64,000 bases of DNA from CAIUGU01 sp965279735 (lineage in GTDB: Bacteria; Pseudomonadota; Gammaproteobacteria; Steroidobacterales; Steroidobacteraceae), in contig OZ257260.1 of the NCBI GenBank assembly GCA_965279735.1, positions 2,480,001 through 2,544,000 of the forward strand, in the 5' to 3' direction. Each line of letters opens with the position of its first letter. The first letter of the stretch is position 1. Below the pieces are notes generated by a model, which was not told the DNA's origin, did not search any database, and saw only the letters and a program-made list of their open reading frames with translations. The translations under genes were made by a program, and so were the position numbers. This document shows positions 17,524 to 26,001 of this stretch, piece by piece.

Positions 17524-18330
17524 ATGAAGCACATCGCCTTCGTTGCCGCGCTGGTTTTCAGCCTTTCGCTGCATGCCGCCGACAGGCCTCCCGCAGGTTC
17601 CACGTCGCTGGTTTCGATGCGAACCAGTCTCGCGCCGACGGGCACGTTGCGCGTGGCATTCCTGGGCACCAATCCCGTCCAGGGACGTGTGGATGCAGCC
17701 ACGGGCAAGGTCACAGGACCTGTCGCCGATCTCACGCAGGAACTCGCGCGCCGGCTCAAAGTTCCTTACCAGCTCATTCCCGTGCCTGACGTACGGGGTG
17801 TCATCAGCCATCTGCAAGCTCGCAGCGCGGATGTCGGCTTCCTGGCTTACGACGAATCGCGTGCCACAGAAGTGGACTTCTCCGGCGCCTATGCGCAGAT
17901 GCTCAGCTCTTACGTGGTGGCCGAAGGTTCGTCGATCAAGGGATCCTCCGACGTGGATCGCGAAGGTCTTGTGATCGGTGCCGTCATGGGAGTGTCGCAG
18001 GAGCTTTACATCAGCAGCCACCTGCGGCACGCGAAAGTCCGGCTTTTCCCTGCGCAACCCTCGTGGCAGGAACTCGAGCAACTCATCGCGAACGGTGAGA
18101 TCGCCGCGTTCGGCATGAACCGGCAGCGCGCACTCGACATGGACCATGCATCGACGAATCTGCGTGCACTCAACGATAGTTTTCTCGATGTCGCACAGGA
18201 ATTCGCGGTAACAAAAGGCAGCCCCGTCCGGGCAGTTCTGGAAAGTTTCGCGGCGGAGTTGCGCAGTTCGGGTTTCATCAAGGCCTCCCTCGACAAGGCC
18301 GGGCTGCAGGACAGTACCCGCATACCGTGA
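17524..18330 (+). CDS. Periplasmic solute-binding protein (family 3 type), copy 1
   Basis: A 268-residue periplasmic protein with a signal peptide ending near HAA. The family 3 bacterial solute-binding features are GTLRVAFLGTNPVQGRVD, GPVADLTQELARRL, VGFLAYDESRATEVDFSGAY and the C-terminal DKAGLQ. I chose the ATG at 17524, with AGGAGAT upstream; the longer frame from 17467 adds no signal. No ATPase or permease gene is nearby, so it is an orphan binding protein. A paralogue of about 60% identity by eye follows 120 bases later. Confidence 0.87.
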   Translation: MKHIAFVAALVFSLSLHAADRPPAGSTSLVSMRTSLAPTGTLRVAFLGTNPVQGRVDAATGKVTGPVADLTQELARRLKVPYQLIPVPDVRGVISHLQARSADVGFLAYDESRATEVDFSGAYAQMLSSYVVAEGSSIKGSSDVDREGLVIGAVMGVSQELYISSHLRHAKVRLFPAQPSWQELEQLIANGEIAAFGMNRQRALDMDHASTNLRALNDSFLDVAQEFAVTKGSPVRAVLESFAAELRSSGFIKASLDKAGLQDSTRIP

Positions 18331-18450
18331 ATGCGGCTCGCTGTTCTCTTGCGTCGCAACAGGTGACGGTGAAGCCGCGCCGAACCGTTCGCCCGCTGTC
18401 GCTCTGAATGACGTTGGCGCACAATGCCGCGAACAAAAGGGGAAATAAAA

Positions 18451-19266
18451 ATGAAACGAATCGTCTTGTTGCTCACATCGATGTTCTTCCTGGCAACGGC
18501 TACCTCCGCGGCGGAAGCGCCTTCACAGGCGGCCATGCGGGCAACGCTTGCCCCGACCGGAACGCTCAGGGCAGCCTTTCTCGGTGCCAACCCCGTGCAG
18601 GGAAGAGTCGATCCCGCGACCGGCGCGATTACCGGACCCGTTGCGGATCTCGTACAGGAACTCGCCAAAAGGCTTGGCGTTCCCTTCCAGATTCTTCCCT
18701 CGCCCGATGCTCGCGCCGTGATTGGCCACCTGAAGGACAACACGGCCGATATCGGATTTCTTGCGTACGAGCCTTCTCGCGCGGCCGAGGTCGATTTCGC
18801 TGGCCCCTATGCGCTGATGTACAACTCGTATGTGGTCGCCGAAAACTCCACCTTGAGGAAATCGAGCGAAGCCGATCGCGATGGTCTCGCGTTCGGAGCC
18901 GTAAAAGGCCAGGCCCAGGAACTCTATCTCAGCAGTTACCTGAAGAAGGCGCATGTACAGATCTTCGACAGACAGCCCCCGCGTGAAGAACTGGAGAAGC
19001 TGCTGACCACAGGTGGACTCGCGGCGTTCGGCATGAACCGGCAGCGTGCGCTAGAGCTCGACAAGGCTTCGCCGATCCTGCGTGCGCTCGATGACAGCTT
19101 CCTGGAAGTGGTCCAGGAATTCATCGTCCTCAAGGGTGACACGGCCAAGCGCCAGATTCTGGATGGCTTCGCGACCGAGATGCGCAACTCCGGATTCGTC
19201 AAGGCGTCGCTCGACAAGGCCGGGCTGCAGGAAAGCGCGGGAGTCGCGAGCGGCTCAGCACCTTAG
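18451..19266 (+). CDS. Periplasmic solute-binding protein (family 3 type), copy 2
   Basis: A 271-residue tandem paralogue of the preceding gene. It shares the same blocks (LAPTGTLR, GPVADLVQELAKRLG, FLAYEPSRAAEVDFAGPYA, AAFGMNRQRAL) and the FxKASLDKAGLQ tail. The signal peptide is different, which fits duplication followed by divergence. I chose the ATG at 18451, with AGGGGAA upstream. It may bind a different ligand. As no transporter is attached, signalling or scavenging through another system is possible. Confidence 0.87.
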   Translation: MKRIVLLLTSMFFLATATSAAEAPSQAAMRATLAPTGTLRAAFLGANPVQGRVDPATGAITGPVADLVQELAKRLGVPFQILPSPDARAVIGHLKDNTADIGFLAYEPSRAAEVDFAGPYALMYNSYVVAENSTLRKSSEADRDGLAFGAVKGQAQELYLSSYLKKAHVQIFDRQPPREELEKLLTTGGLAAFGMNRQRALELDKASPILRALDDSFLEVVQEFIVLKGDTAKRQILDGFATEMRNSGFVKASLDKAGLQESAGVASGSAP

Positions 19267-19308
19267 GAATCCATTCTCCCGCCCCAGAACAGGAGAACAC
19301 CGGAGAAG

Positions 19309-19337
19309 CAGGCCGCGTGCTACAGACACGCGGCCTG
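19309..19337. terminator. Hairpin between convergent genes
   Basis: CAGGCCGCGTG pairs perfectly with CACGCGGCCTG around a 7-base loop, 40 bases after copy 2 and just before the end of the convergent gene. It may serve both strands. The T-tract is weak. Confidence 0.5.
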
Positions 19338-19343
19338 TTCGAC

Positions 19344-20798
19344 TCAGTTGGCGGCCACAGCTTCCTTCTCAAGCTGGGCAAACGGCGCAACGGCCCCGTG
19401 CAACGGGACGATGCGATCGATCTTCAGATTGCGGCCTTTCAGGTCCTCGAGGAACTTGCCGGCAAAAGTCTGTGCAGCAGCGCCGGGGGTGTACAGGTCC
19501 ACCTCGACCAGCAGGCGCTCGCGAGGGAAATACCCGATCAGCATCGTCTCGGAATGGGCGCTCGTGACCGCATAGAGATTGAGGGTCATCGTGCCGTCCG
19601 TAATCACCTTTTCCCCACTTACGGGTTCGATCTTCAGCGGCTGCGGATTCTTTGCCAGCGCATCCTGCACGATCGTGTGGGGACGTTGGGCCACGCGCTC
19701 GAAGAACTGCGCATTGCCTTCCTGGGTGATGACCGTCAGCCCTTCCGCGATCGCCGCCCGCACGCCACCCGAATGATCGAAGTGGTGATGGGTGTTCACG
19801 AGCTGCGTCAGCGGCTTGTTCGGCAGCAGTTCGCGCGCCTTCGCAATCACGGCGAGTGCCCGCGTCTCGTTCTGCGGAGCCTCGATCAGGAGTGCGTGAT
19901 CGTTGAATTCGACGAGCACGCTGTGATGCGACTGGCCGGCGAGATACCAGATGCCCTTGGCCAGCTGTTCCACCGTCACGTTGGCCGGAGGCGTTCCTGA
20001 AATCGCGGCTGCACTGGACGGTTCGGCGGGAGCCGCCAGATCATCAAGCGTCACATTGACCGTCTGGTTCGTCAGGCGAACTTCAGCCGTCGTGAATTCA
20101 TCCGTGCGAGTGGTAAGCCGGGCCGGCAACTGCAGGCCTGCCGTGTCCTGGTAACCATCGAACGTCGTCTCGATCGCCACGTCGCCCAGATTGGTGTTGT
20201 ACGTCTTCGTGATGACGCGCGTGGGCAGCTTCGTCATGGTGTCGAGGCCCAGCGTGTAGGCCTGACCGTCGGCGGCCGTCACGTCAAGCAGGGTTTCGTT
20301 GCCTTCGGTACGCACATTCGTGCGCTGTGCAGCGAGATCAAGCGCCGCACGGACAGCCACCAGTGGATAGTGATAGAGCTCGGCATGGCGATCGGCGGCC
20401 GCAGCATCCGGAATGCGCGCTGCAGTGCCGTTGGGAGCCACGTTGTAGCCGACGTTGCCGTCGATTCCCTGTACCTGGCGCTGCGGTGCAGGGCCCTGGA
20501 AGAAATCGAAGTTGGGAGTGCGTGTCAGCTCGGTCTTCGCGCGCGCACCCGGAAGGTCGATCGCACGCTTGTATTCAGTGACGGAGAACGTCTGGCCGAT
20601 GGCATCCGGCCGCACGTCCTGGCCGAGGTTGTACTGCGTGCCCTCGCCTTCGAGAACGACGGTGGTGATGGCCTGGACGCGCTCGACGCCACCCAGTGCC
20701 TTGGCCGCATCGTTGACGAGCTGCTGCTCGGGCGGCATTTTCGAGCAGGCCGCCAGCACTGCGAATGCCAGGACTGCGAAATATCTGATTGGCTTCAT
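19344..20798 (-). CDS. Metallo-beta-lactamase-fold lipoprotein with N-terminal extension
   Basis: A 484-residue lipoprotein (lipobox LAAC, Cys18). The N-terminal half (about residues 20-270) is a beta-rich domain with no clear family match, resembling lipoprotein-sorting-type sheets. The C-terminal half carries the zinc motif THHHFDHSGG, with further ligands His in SAHSETM and the terminal His of VPLHGAV. The His cluster replaces the usual HxHxDH spacing only in detail. A hydrolase or sulfatase-like activity is possible; the substrate is unknown. I chose the ATG at 20798. Confidence 0.85.
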   Translation of the reverse strand: MKPIRYFAVLAFAVLAACSKMPPEQQLVNDAAKALGGVERVQAITTVVLEGEGTQYNLGQDVRPDAIGQTFSVTEYKRAIDLPGARAKTELTRTPNFDFFQGPAPQRQVQGIDGNVGYNVAPNGTAARIPDAAAADRHAELYHYPLVAVRAALDLAAQRTNVRTEGNETLLDVTAADGQAYTLGLDTMTKLPTRVITKTYNTNLGDVAIETTFDGYQDTAGLQLPARLTTRTDEFTTAEVRLTNQTVNVTLDDLAAPAEPSSAAAISGTPPANVTVEQLAKGIWYLAGQSHHSVLVEFNDHALLIEAPQNETRALAVIAKARELLPNKPLTQLVNTHHHFDHSGGVRAAIAEGLTVITQEGNAQFFERVAQRPHTIVQDALAKNPQPLKIEPVSGEKVITDGTMTLNLYAVTSAHSETMLIGYFPRERLLVEVDLYTPGAAAQTFAGKFLEDLKGRNLKIDRIVPLHGAVAPFAQLEKEAVAAN

Positions 20799-21001
20799 GG
20801 CGAACCCCTCTTTGTTCAGCGCGATCTTCATTAGTTCATGCCAGATCATTCCTGCATCGGGAATGAAAGGCTCAAAAGCGGCCGGAGCATAACACTCCGC
20901 AGCACAACTGATGGCAGTCCGGAAAATCGGGACCGCGAGGTTACCCCGGCTCGCGCTTCACACCCTGCAAGAGGAGCGGTGCAGCAGAGTAGTTTGGAGA
21001 C

Positions 21002-21196
21002 TTAATCAGTCAGATCCGGTATCCCGAAGCCTGCCATCTTCGACCACAGGATGACTTCGGACGCGCTGGGATCGTCCAGGCCGGGAAGCTTGCGCTGCTG
21101 GATGTCATAGGCCGCATTGGCCGCAGAAAGTTCGCCCCGCGAATAGGCTTTCAGGATGTCGAAGATTCTCGGATCGGGTGGGGCAATCCACGGCAT
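21002..21196 (-). CDS. Small hypothetical protein
   Basis: A 64-residue protein with helical stretches (YSRGELSAANAAYDIQQ) and a Trp-containing C-terminus (ILWSKMAGFGIPDL). The composition and a compact single domain suggest a real small gene. I cannot assign a family. No strong ribosome-binding site is visible. Confidence 0.5.
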   Translation of the reverse strand: MPWIAPPDPRIFDILKAYSRGELSAANAAYDIQQRKLPGLDDPSASEVILWSKMAGFGIPDLTD

Positions 21197-21248
21197 GGGG
21201 TAACGCTTTGGATCGATACGCCCGGCAGGGCGAAGGCTGTCCCTGAAT

Positions 21249-21713
21249 CTACCCGATGTCAGGCAGGTGGGTCAGCAGCTGGAGTTCGTAGCTGAGGAGA
21301 AGAGCATACCCCGCGAGGATGAGGTACAGCACCGCTTCACCGGGAATGGCACGCAGCAGTCGCATGCGGCTGCAGGCCACGATCACCGTGAGACACAGGG
21401 CAGTGAGCGTCAGCTTGATGGCCGCAAACCACCCGAGGCTGTCCGGCAGGAAGAGCGCCATGAAGGGATTCTCTTCGGTCGCGCCATGTGCCATGAGCAC
21501 GACCGTCATCACCCCATCGGCCACACACAAGCCGAGAATGCCGAGCGCGAGGACCAGGACGCGGGGGGAATGCCAGTCGATGAAGGGATAGACGCGATCG
21601 GCCGCACGACGACCATTCAGCCGGCGGGGACGATGGCCTCCATAGAGATAGGCGAAGAGCGTGCGTTCACGTCGCTCATCCCCCATGCGTCGTTCGATCA
21701 TCGTCTGCTGCAT
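21249..21713 (-). CDS. DUF5658-type membrane protein
   Basis: A 154-residue protein with an Arg-rich N-terminal half and three or four C-terminal transmembrane segments (VLALGILGLCVADGV, FAAIKLTLTALCLTVIV, EAVLYLILAGYALLL). The motif GATEENPFMA after the first helix is typical of DUF5658. Function unknown. An alternative ATG lies at 21701. Confidence 0.7.
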   Translation of the reverse strand: MQQTMIERRMGDERRERTLFAYLYGGHRPRRLNGRRAADRVYPFIDWHSPRVLVLALGILGLCVADGVMTVVLMAHGATEENPFMALFLPDSLGWFAAIKLTLTALCLTVIVACSRMRLLRAIPGEAVLYLILAGYALLLSYELQLLTHLPDIG

Positions 21714-21791
21714 CGAGTCCCGGCCTCCGTGGGAACCACTATGCCGGGAGCACCAACGATCAGGGGTGCGACTTAACTTTATCTGTCGCGC

Positions 21792-22418
21792 TTAAAACCA
21801 GTTGTAATTAAAGCTGACACTGACTCTCATGCCGGCTGCCGGATTCGGCGGGACTTCATGCCGCAGCCAGCTTTCAAAAAGCACCAGCTTGCCAGCCTCT
21901 GCCGGCACCGTGACCCACGCGCGATTGTCCTGGCGTGCATCGGGCTTGCGGGGGGGCGCGGCCATGAACCGATCGAGACGCGGATCTTCCAGCTTGAGTC
22001 CGGCACTCCCACGCGGCGTCCGCACATAGTAGGTGCCGCTGATCGTCGCGAGCGGATGCAGATGCAGGGTATGCACGACCTGGCGCGGCATGATGTTCAC
22101 CCAGCAGTCCGTCATGGACAGTTCACGACCCGTGAGATCGAAGTCGAGGGCGGCTGCGAATTTCCGCACGTGCCGATTGAGCTTGCGTTCAAGAGCCGCA
22201 AAGGTCGGCGACAAGGCCTGCATCCGCGACTGCGAGCCGTAAGAGGTATACCCACCCGGATAGTTTCTTGCCGACCACTTGCGGCCAGCCGCATCGTCGA
22301 GCGACAACTGGTCACACTCGCGCAGCAGTCGCCGGTTGAAATCGGCGAGACCCGAAGCCTGCAGCCGGTCCGTGTATACCAGCGTTGGAAACAGCGCCTC
22401 AATTGCTCGCGATGCCAC
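21792..22418 (-). CDS. TIGR02466-type 2OG-Fe(II) oxygenase-like protein
   Basis: A 208-residue protein with the TIGR02466 signatures EALFPTLVY, YTSYGSQSRMQ and HTLHLHPLATISGTYYV, and the C-terminal LVLFESWLRHEVPP with the Fe-binding-type His. The family is related to 2-oxoglutarate/Fe(II) dioxygenases, with an HxD-like motif at HLHP. I chose the GTG at 22418, which has GGAG upstream and lies right after the stop of the thioesterase gene, over the ATG at 22460, which would overlap that gene by 40 bases. Confidence 0.75.
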   Translation of the reverse strand: MASRAIEALFPTLVYTDRLQASGLADFNRRLLRECDQLSLDDAAGRKWSARNYPGGYTSYGSQSRMQALSPTFAALERKLNRHVRKFAAALDFDLTGRELSMTDCWVNIMPRQVVHTLHLHPLATISGTYYVRTPRGSAGLKLEDPRLDRFMAAPPRKPDARQDNRAWVTVPAEAGKLVLFESWLRHEVPPNPAAGMRVSVSFNYNWF

Positions 22419-22420
22419 GG

Positions 22421-22849
22421 CTATCTCCGGATCACTGCAACGGTGAGCCGGCTGACGCATACAAGTGCGCCCGTAGCCTCTGCTTCAATGCGGATATCCC
22501 ACACCTGTGTTGTCTTGCCCACATGAATCGGACGCGCGGTGCCCACGACAAAGCCGTCAGTTACGGCCTTTATGTGATTCGCGTTTATCTCGAGCCCGAC
22601 CACCCGGCCTGCCTCGCGATCGACGACAAGGGCTGCCGCATAACTGCCCAGCGTTTCGGCGAGCACGCACGACGCCCCGCCATGCAACAGCCCGAACGGC
22701 TGACGAGTCGTGCCATCGACAGGCATGCGGCCTTTCAGATAGTCGGGCCCGAGCTCGGTCAGTTCGATCTTCAGGTGGCTCGCCAGATGCGGCACGGAAA
22801 TGAACTGGCCCTGCAGTTCTTCAAGGGTATAGGGACGGGACCAGATCAT
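22421..22849 (-). CDS. Hotdog-fold acyl-CoA thioesterase (PaaI-like)
   Basis: A 142-residue single hotdog domain. The motif QPFGLLHGGASCVLAETLGS near residue 50 carries the HGG and the catalytic-type Glu of the PaaI/YbdB/MenI group. VVGLEINANHIKAV follows. It probably hydrolyses an aromatic or hydroxy-acyl CoA in the cytoplasm. GGAG lies nine bases before the ATG. It is the upstream gene of a coupled pair with the 2OG-oxygenase-like gene. Confidence 0.85.
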   Translation of the reverse strand: MIWSRPYTLEELQGQFISVPHLASHLKIELTELGPDYLKGRMPVDGTTRQPFGLLHGGASCVLAETLGSYAAALVVDREAGRVVGLEINANHIKAVTDGFVVGTARPIHVGKTTQVWDIRIEAEATGALVCVSRLTVAVIRR

Positions 22850-23058
22850 TGGCTGCTCCAGCTGCGGAATTGAAGCCGCATCTTAGCAACCACATCCTTG
22901 CCAAGGGCGCTCGCGAGCCAAAGGACCAGCACGACCGCCCTGGCAGACGTGTATAGTCACGAGCACCCAATGCTGCAGTTGCGGCAGTTACTGGCGGCAT
23001 CCATCCCGGGCTTCCTGCAGCGGCGATCCGCCCTCAAGCCCCACTCCGGACAACATCC

Positions 23059-23217
23059 ATGGCCAAACCCAATTACCGGCATCAGAAGAAGCAGCGCGAG
23101 CAGCAGGCGCAGAAGAAGAAGGAAGAGAAGCTGAAGCGCCGCAGCGAAAAGACCGAGCACAAGGACGACGCGGTCATCGCGCCCACCGAACCTGCCGAGC
23201 CTGCCGCACTATCCTGA
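23059..23217 (+). CDS. Small Lys/Glu-rich conserved protein
   Basis: A 52-residue protein starting MAKPNYRHQKKQREQQAQ, followed by a KKKEEKLKRR block and an acidic tail. Short highly charged proteins with a MAKPNY start occur in many proteobacteria and have no known role. No strong ribosome-binding site is visible. The gene sits alone between divergent neighbours. Confidence 0.6.
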   Translation: MAKPNYRHQKKQREQQAQKKKEEKLKRRSEKTEHKDDAVIAPTEPAEPAALS

Positions 23218-23234
23218 CCTGATCACCCCTGCGA

Positions 23235-24038
23235 TTACGGCGCAAGACCGGAAGAACGCGGACTCTGCTCAACCCGGAATACGCCGTTCGCGTTCCGGGT
23301 TACCACATACAACTGCTGACTGATTGCGCTGATTTCCGTGGCGGCCTGCTTGCCGGGCCAGCGGAATACCAATCTGGTGGGACGACAGGTCATGTGCGTG
23401 GCAGTGGTGCCCTTCGGCAAGGGCGACGCTTCCTTTCCGACGGAATACCGGATCGCTGCTCCCGCATCATTGCGAATGGAAAAGTCGAGCTTGAGCGATA
23501 ACGGGCGACCGAACTCCTGCACCGCGTAGTACTTGCCGCTCTTTGCACTCCGCGCGATTGCAACACCGATCTCGGTGACATTCTCATCCAGCATATTTGC
23601 ACGGTGCCCGGGAGAATCCATCCACCCGTTGAGCAGACTCTGCGCGAGATCTTCCGTACTGAATCCTGTCGAGATGAACTGGTAGGCAAGATTCTCCGCG
23701 GTGATGCAGGCTTCATAGCCCTTTTTCGCAACCCTCTCCGACGGCTCCAGGCCATCCGCCTCATGGCTGTAAAGCTCCGTGCGTGCCATGAAGCCAGCGA
23801 ATTCCTCAGCCGCCGACATCAGCTTCGGATTGACGATGAGCGCTTCGCGCCCTTCCTTCTTCCGGAAGGCATTGGTCCCCTGGATCACCAGCTTGGTGGA
23901 TTCACTGACATCCGGCGAACGCTTCTCGCCTTTCACCATGACCGCGACAGGTGGAGTCGTGCGAGAGGCAGGACGATCCGCGGCTTGCCCGGCAAATGGA
24001 GCCAGCAAGAGCAGCATCAATGACGCGTTTTTCAACAT
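23235..24038 (-). CDS. CAP (SCP-like) domain protein, secreted
   Basis: A 267-residue secreted protein with a signal peptide and a CAP domain over about residues 45-165. It has VNPKLMSAAEEFAGFMA, the YSHEADG and TAENLAY motifs, and the Cys-rich-secretory-protein signature GWMDSPGHRANMLDENVTEIGV. The C-terminal 90 residues are a beta-rich domain with no family call. I chose the ATG at 24038. It lies five bases after the cupin gene on the same strand. Confidence 0.85.
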   Translation of the reverse strand: MLKNASLMLLLLAPFAGQAADRPASRTTPPVAVMVKGEKRSPDVSESTKLVIQGTNAFRKKEGREALIVNPKLMSAAEEFAGFMARTELYSHEADGLEPSERVAKKGYEACITAENLAYQFISTGFSTEDLAQSLLNGWMDSPGHRANMLDENVTEIGVAIARSAKSGKYYAVQEFGRPLSLKLDFSIRNDAGAAIRYSVGKEASPLPKGTTATHMTCRPTRLVFRWPGKQAATEISAISQQLYVVTRNANGVFRVEQSPRSSGLAP

Positions 24039-24042
24039 GCAA

Positions 24043-24468
24043 TCAGCTGCCGGTATCCTTGGGTGGATTCTCAGCAAACCATTCGGCTATGCCAGGCATG
24101 CTCGGTTCGAACGGACCCGGCGCGGAAAAGTTCAGCACACCCGCGCGGGCGTCGCTTCTATTCTCGAAGTCGTGCACAGTTCCACCGGGCACGAGGATAA
24201 ATGAACCTCGTTCGGCATCGATCCATTGATCGTCGATCCGCAGGCTCATCGTTCCCTCGATGACGTAGAAGACATCGTCTTCGTCATGAGAGTGCGCCCC
24301 CGGTCCCTGCGTGCGCGGCTCCAGCCACCATTCCGAGATCGAGTAGCGCGATTCCGTTTCCGCCTCATCCGCCTTGAACACGGCGCTGATCCGGCCCATC
24401 GGATAAGCGCGACCTTCGCCGGGTCGCAAAATGACGGGATTTCTTGATGTGTTTTTCGTTGCAGTCAT
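24043..24468 (-). CDS. Cupin-domain protein
   Basis: A 141-residue cytoplasmic protein with a single cupin barrel. Motif 1, PGAHSHDEDDVFYVIEG, carries His-His-Glu metal ligands, and motif 2, FILVPGGTVHDFENRS, the third His. Members bind metals and may act as small-molecule sensors or isomerases. The partner CAP gene lies downstream by a 4-base gap, suggesting one operon. Confidence 0.85.
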   Translation of the reverse strand: MTATKNTSRNPVILRPGEGRAYPMGRISAVFKADEAETESRYSISEWWLEPRTQGPGAHSHDEDDVFYVIEGTMSLRIDDQWIDAERGSFILVPGGTVHDFENRSDARAGVLNFSAPGPFEPSMPGIAEWFAENPPKDTGS

Positions 24469-24555
24469 GGCGTGAAGTGCGCTGTTCAGATTACCCGGAT
24501 CATAGGACTGAAATGGAGTTCCTCCAACGTTTCTGCGGAAATTTCGCAGCTTCCA

Positions 24556-25383
24556 CTAACCAAGCGGCTTCCTGGTTACAAGGACTTCAATGTAGTCGGC
24601 CCGGATGCCTCGATCAAGATCATCGAGGCGAATGATCTCGGTATCGAGGCCGCAGGCGTCGGCGATGTGATCGCGGATATCGAAGCCCCAGTCAATTGTC
24701 ACCAGCGCACCTTTCTCGTCGATTGGATTGCCATGATATTCAGGCACCGCCAAATGCGAGATCACACCGCCGGCATCCACCTGGATGCGCATCTTGCTCG
24801 GCATGTCCTTGTTCACTAGCGGAACAGTAAAAACATGTGCCCCACCGGGCTTCAGAGTGCGTGCGATTTCGGAAAATGCGAGATTGGGCCGCATGACGTG
24901 CTCGAAGACATCCTGTGTCACGTGCAGGTCAACGCTCTCATCGGGGAAGGTCAATTGCTCGAGATTTTCGCACCGGAATTTGCCAACCATCGTTCCGGGG
25001 GCTTGGTCACTGAAAAACTGGCTGGGTATGTACTGTTGGCATTCCTTTGCGAAGCGCCTGCTCGCCCCACGATTGACCGGCGAGGACTCGTGGATTACTG
25101 CCTTTCGCCAATCGGGGAAACGCTCCTGGATGACCGCCATCAGTGCACGTTCTCTTGGAATGCTGCGGCAACGGAGGCATTTGTAGTGGTCCCTCAGCCA
25201 GGGATCGCGTGCGACGAAAGTCGCGTTGCGGTCGCAGACAGGACAGAAGCCGCGATTCCTCATGACAGGCGGCTTCGATCTCTCCTGCAGCCGCGACCGG
25301 TACTTCCTGCCTTTCCTCCGGAAGTACTCGTGGACCTTGTCGATGAGAGCGTGAGTACTCAAAACACGTTCTTCCTTGAACAT
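24556..25383 (-). CDS. SAM-dependent methyltransferase with zinc-ribbon N-terminus
   Basis: A 275-residue protein. A zinc-ribbon-like CPVC...CLRC unit lies near residues 48-72. The Rossmann methyltransferase core follows, with SVDLHVTQDVFEHV near 155 and EIARTLKPGG near 172 (motifs of Methyltransf_11/23). Such proteins are common in exopolysaccharide or lipid modification loci. The substrate is unknown. An accessory island begins just upstream. Confidence 0.78.
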   Translation of the reverse strand: MFKEERVLSTHALIDKVHEYFRRKGRKYRSRLQERSKPPVMRNRGFCPVCDRNATFVARDPWLRDHYKCLRCRSIPRERALMAVIQERFPDWRKAVIHESSPVNRGASRRFAKECQQYIPSQFFSDQAPGTMVGKFRCENLEQLTFPDESVDLHVTQDVFEHVMRPNLAFSEIARTLKPGGAHVFTVPLVNKDMPSKMRIQVDAGGVISHLAVPEYHGNPIDEKGALVTIDWGFDIRDHIADACGLDTEIIRLDDLDRGIRADYIEVLVTRKPLG

Positions 25384-25495
25384 TCGCGGTGATCCGCACC
25401 GCCTTCAAAATTGCTCGGGTGATGCAGACATCACTCGCAGCCGGGTCTTGACTAAATCATGACAGCCGACGTCCGGTCAACGACCAGCATCCGCT
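25384..25495. other. Non-coding stretch upstream of the methyltransferase
   Basis: The 366 bases from 25384 to the antitoxin start hold no gene I can support. This part contains no recognisable element; a repeat copy and an operator palindrome follow to its right. Confidence 0.4.
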
Positions 25496-25555
25496 CGGAA
25501 GCGTGAAATATTGATAGCTCAACCTGCGCGGAAAATGGATCTGCCCCCGATTTCG
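25496..25555. repeat. Degenerate repeat A, left of the toxin-antitoxin module
   Basis: It begins CGGAAGCGTGAAATATTGA and ends GAAAATGGATCTGCCCCCG followed by ATTTCG. Both ends recur, in the same order and orientation, in repeat B at 26638-26720. The GATCTGnCCCC core also appears in the palindrome at 12206-12244. Confidence 0.5.
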
Positions 25556-25715
25556 CGCAAAGTCTCACGCCCCGGTGGGTCCCTCTGCATCTCGAAATCG
25601 GAACCGGTTTGCGATGCATGCATTTCTGCCTTTATGCAGCAAATATCCGCATTCTCCCCGGACATCTCCCGGGCCAAGCTGGGCAACCGGCCTGGATTGA
25701 CGCCCCGACCTGTCT

Positions 25716-25730
25716 CACGTAATTTACGTG
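25716..25730. promoter_or_regulatory. Palindromic operator candidate of the RHH antitoxin
   Basis: CACGTAA-T-TTACGTG is a perfect inverted repeat with a 1-base centre, 20 bases upstream of the antitoxin start and adjacent to its GGAGGAAGGAG ribosome-binding site. Ribbon-helix-helix antitoxins bind such sites to autoregulate. It is inferred from position and symmetry. Confidence 0.55.
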
Positions 25731-25749
25731 AAGACGGAGGAAGGAGCAT

Positions 25750-26001
25750 ATGGCAGCAAAGCAGAACATCACCGTGGCAATTGAACCTGCATTGCTCAAG
25801 AAGGCCCGCGCAATCGCCGCGCGCCGTGGGCGCAGCGTCAGCGCGCTGCTGGCAGAGGAACTGCGCGAACTGATCGATGAGGATCGCGCCTATGCCTCCG
25901 CCCAGAAGAGTGCGGTCGCAATGCTGAAGAGCGGGCTCCCGCTGCAAGGCGTACGCATGCAGGACCGTGAGGAAACCCATGCCCGACGTCGTATTCGTTG
26001 A
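25750..26001 (+). CDS. Ribbon-helix-helix-type antitoxin
   Basis: An 83-residue protein whose N-terminus has a short strand (QNITVAIEPALLKKARAIAA) followed by helices, in the pattern of CopG/DUF6364-like antitoxins. The Arg-rich C-terminus (EETHARRRIR) could bind the toxin. GGAGGAAGGAG precedes the ATG. The downstream PIN toxin overlaps its 3-prime end by 23 bases. A palindrome upstream is a probable operator. Confidence 0.75.
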   Translation: MAAKQNITVAIEPALLKKARAIAARRGRSVSALLAEELRELIDEDRAYASAQKSAVAMLKSGLPLQGVRMQDREETHARRRIR

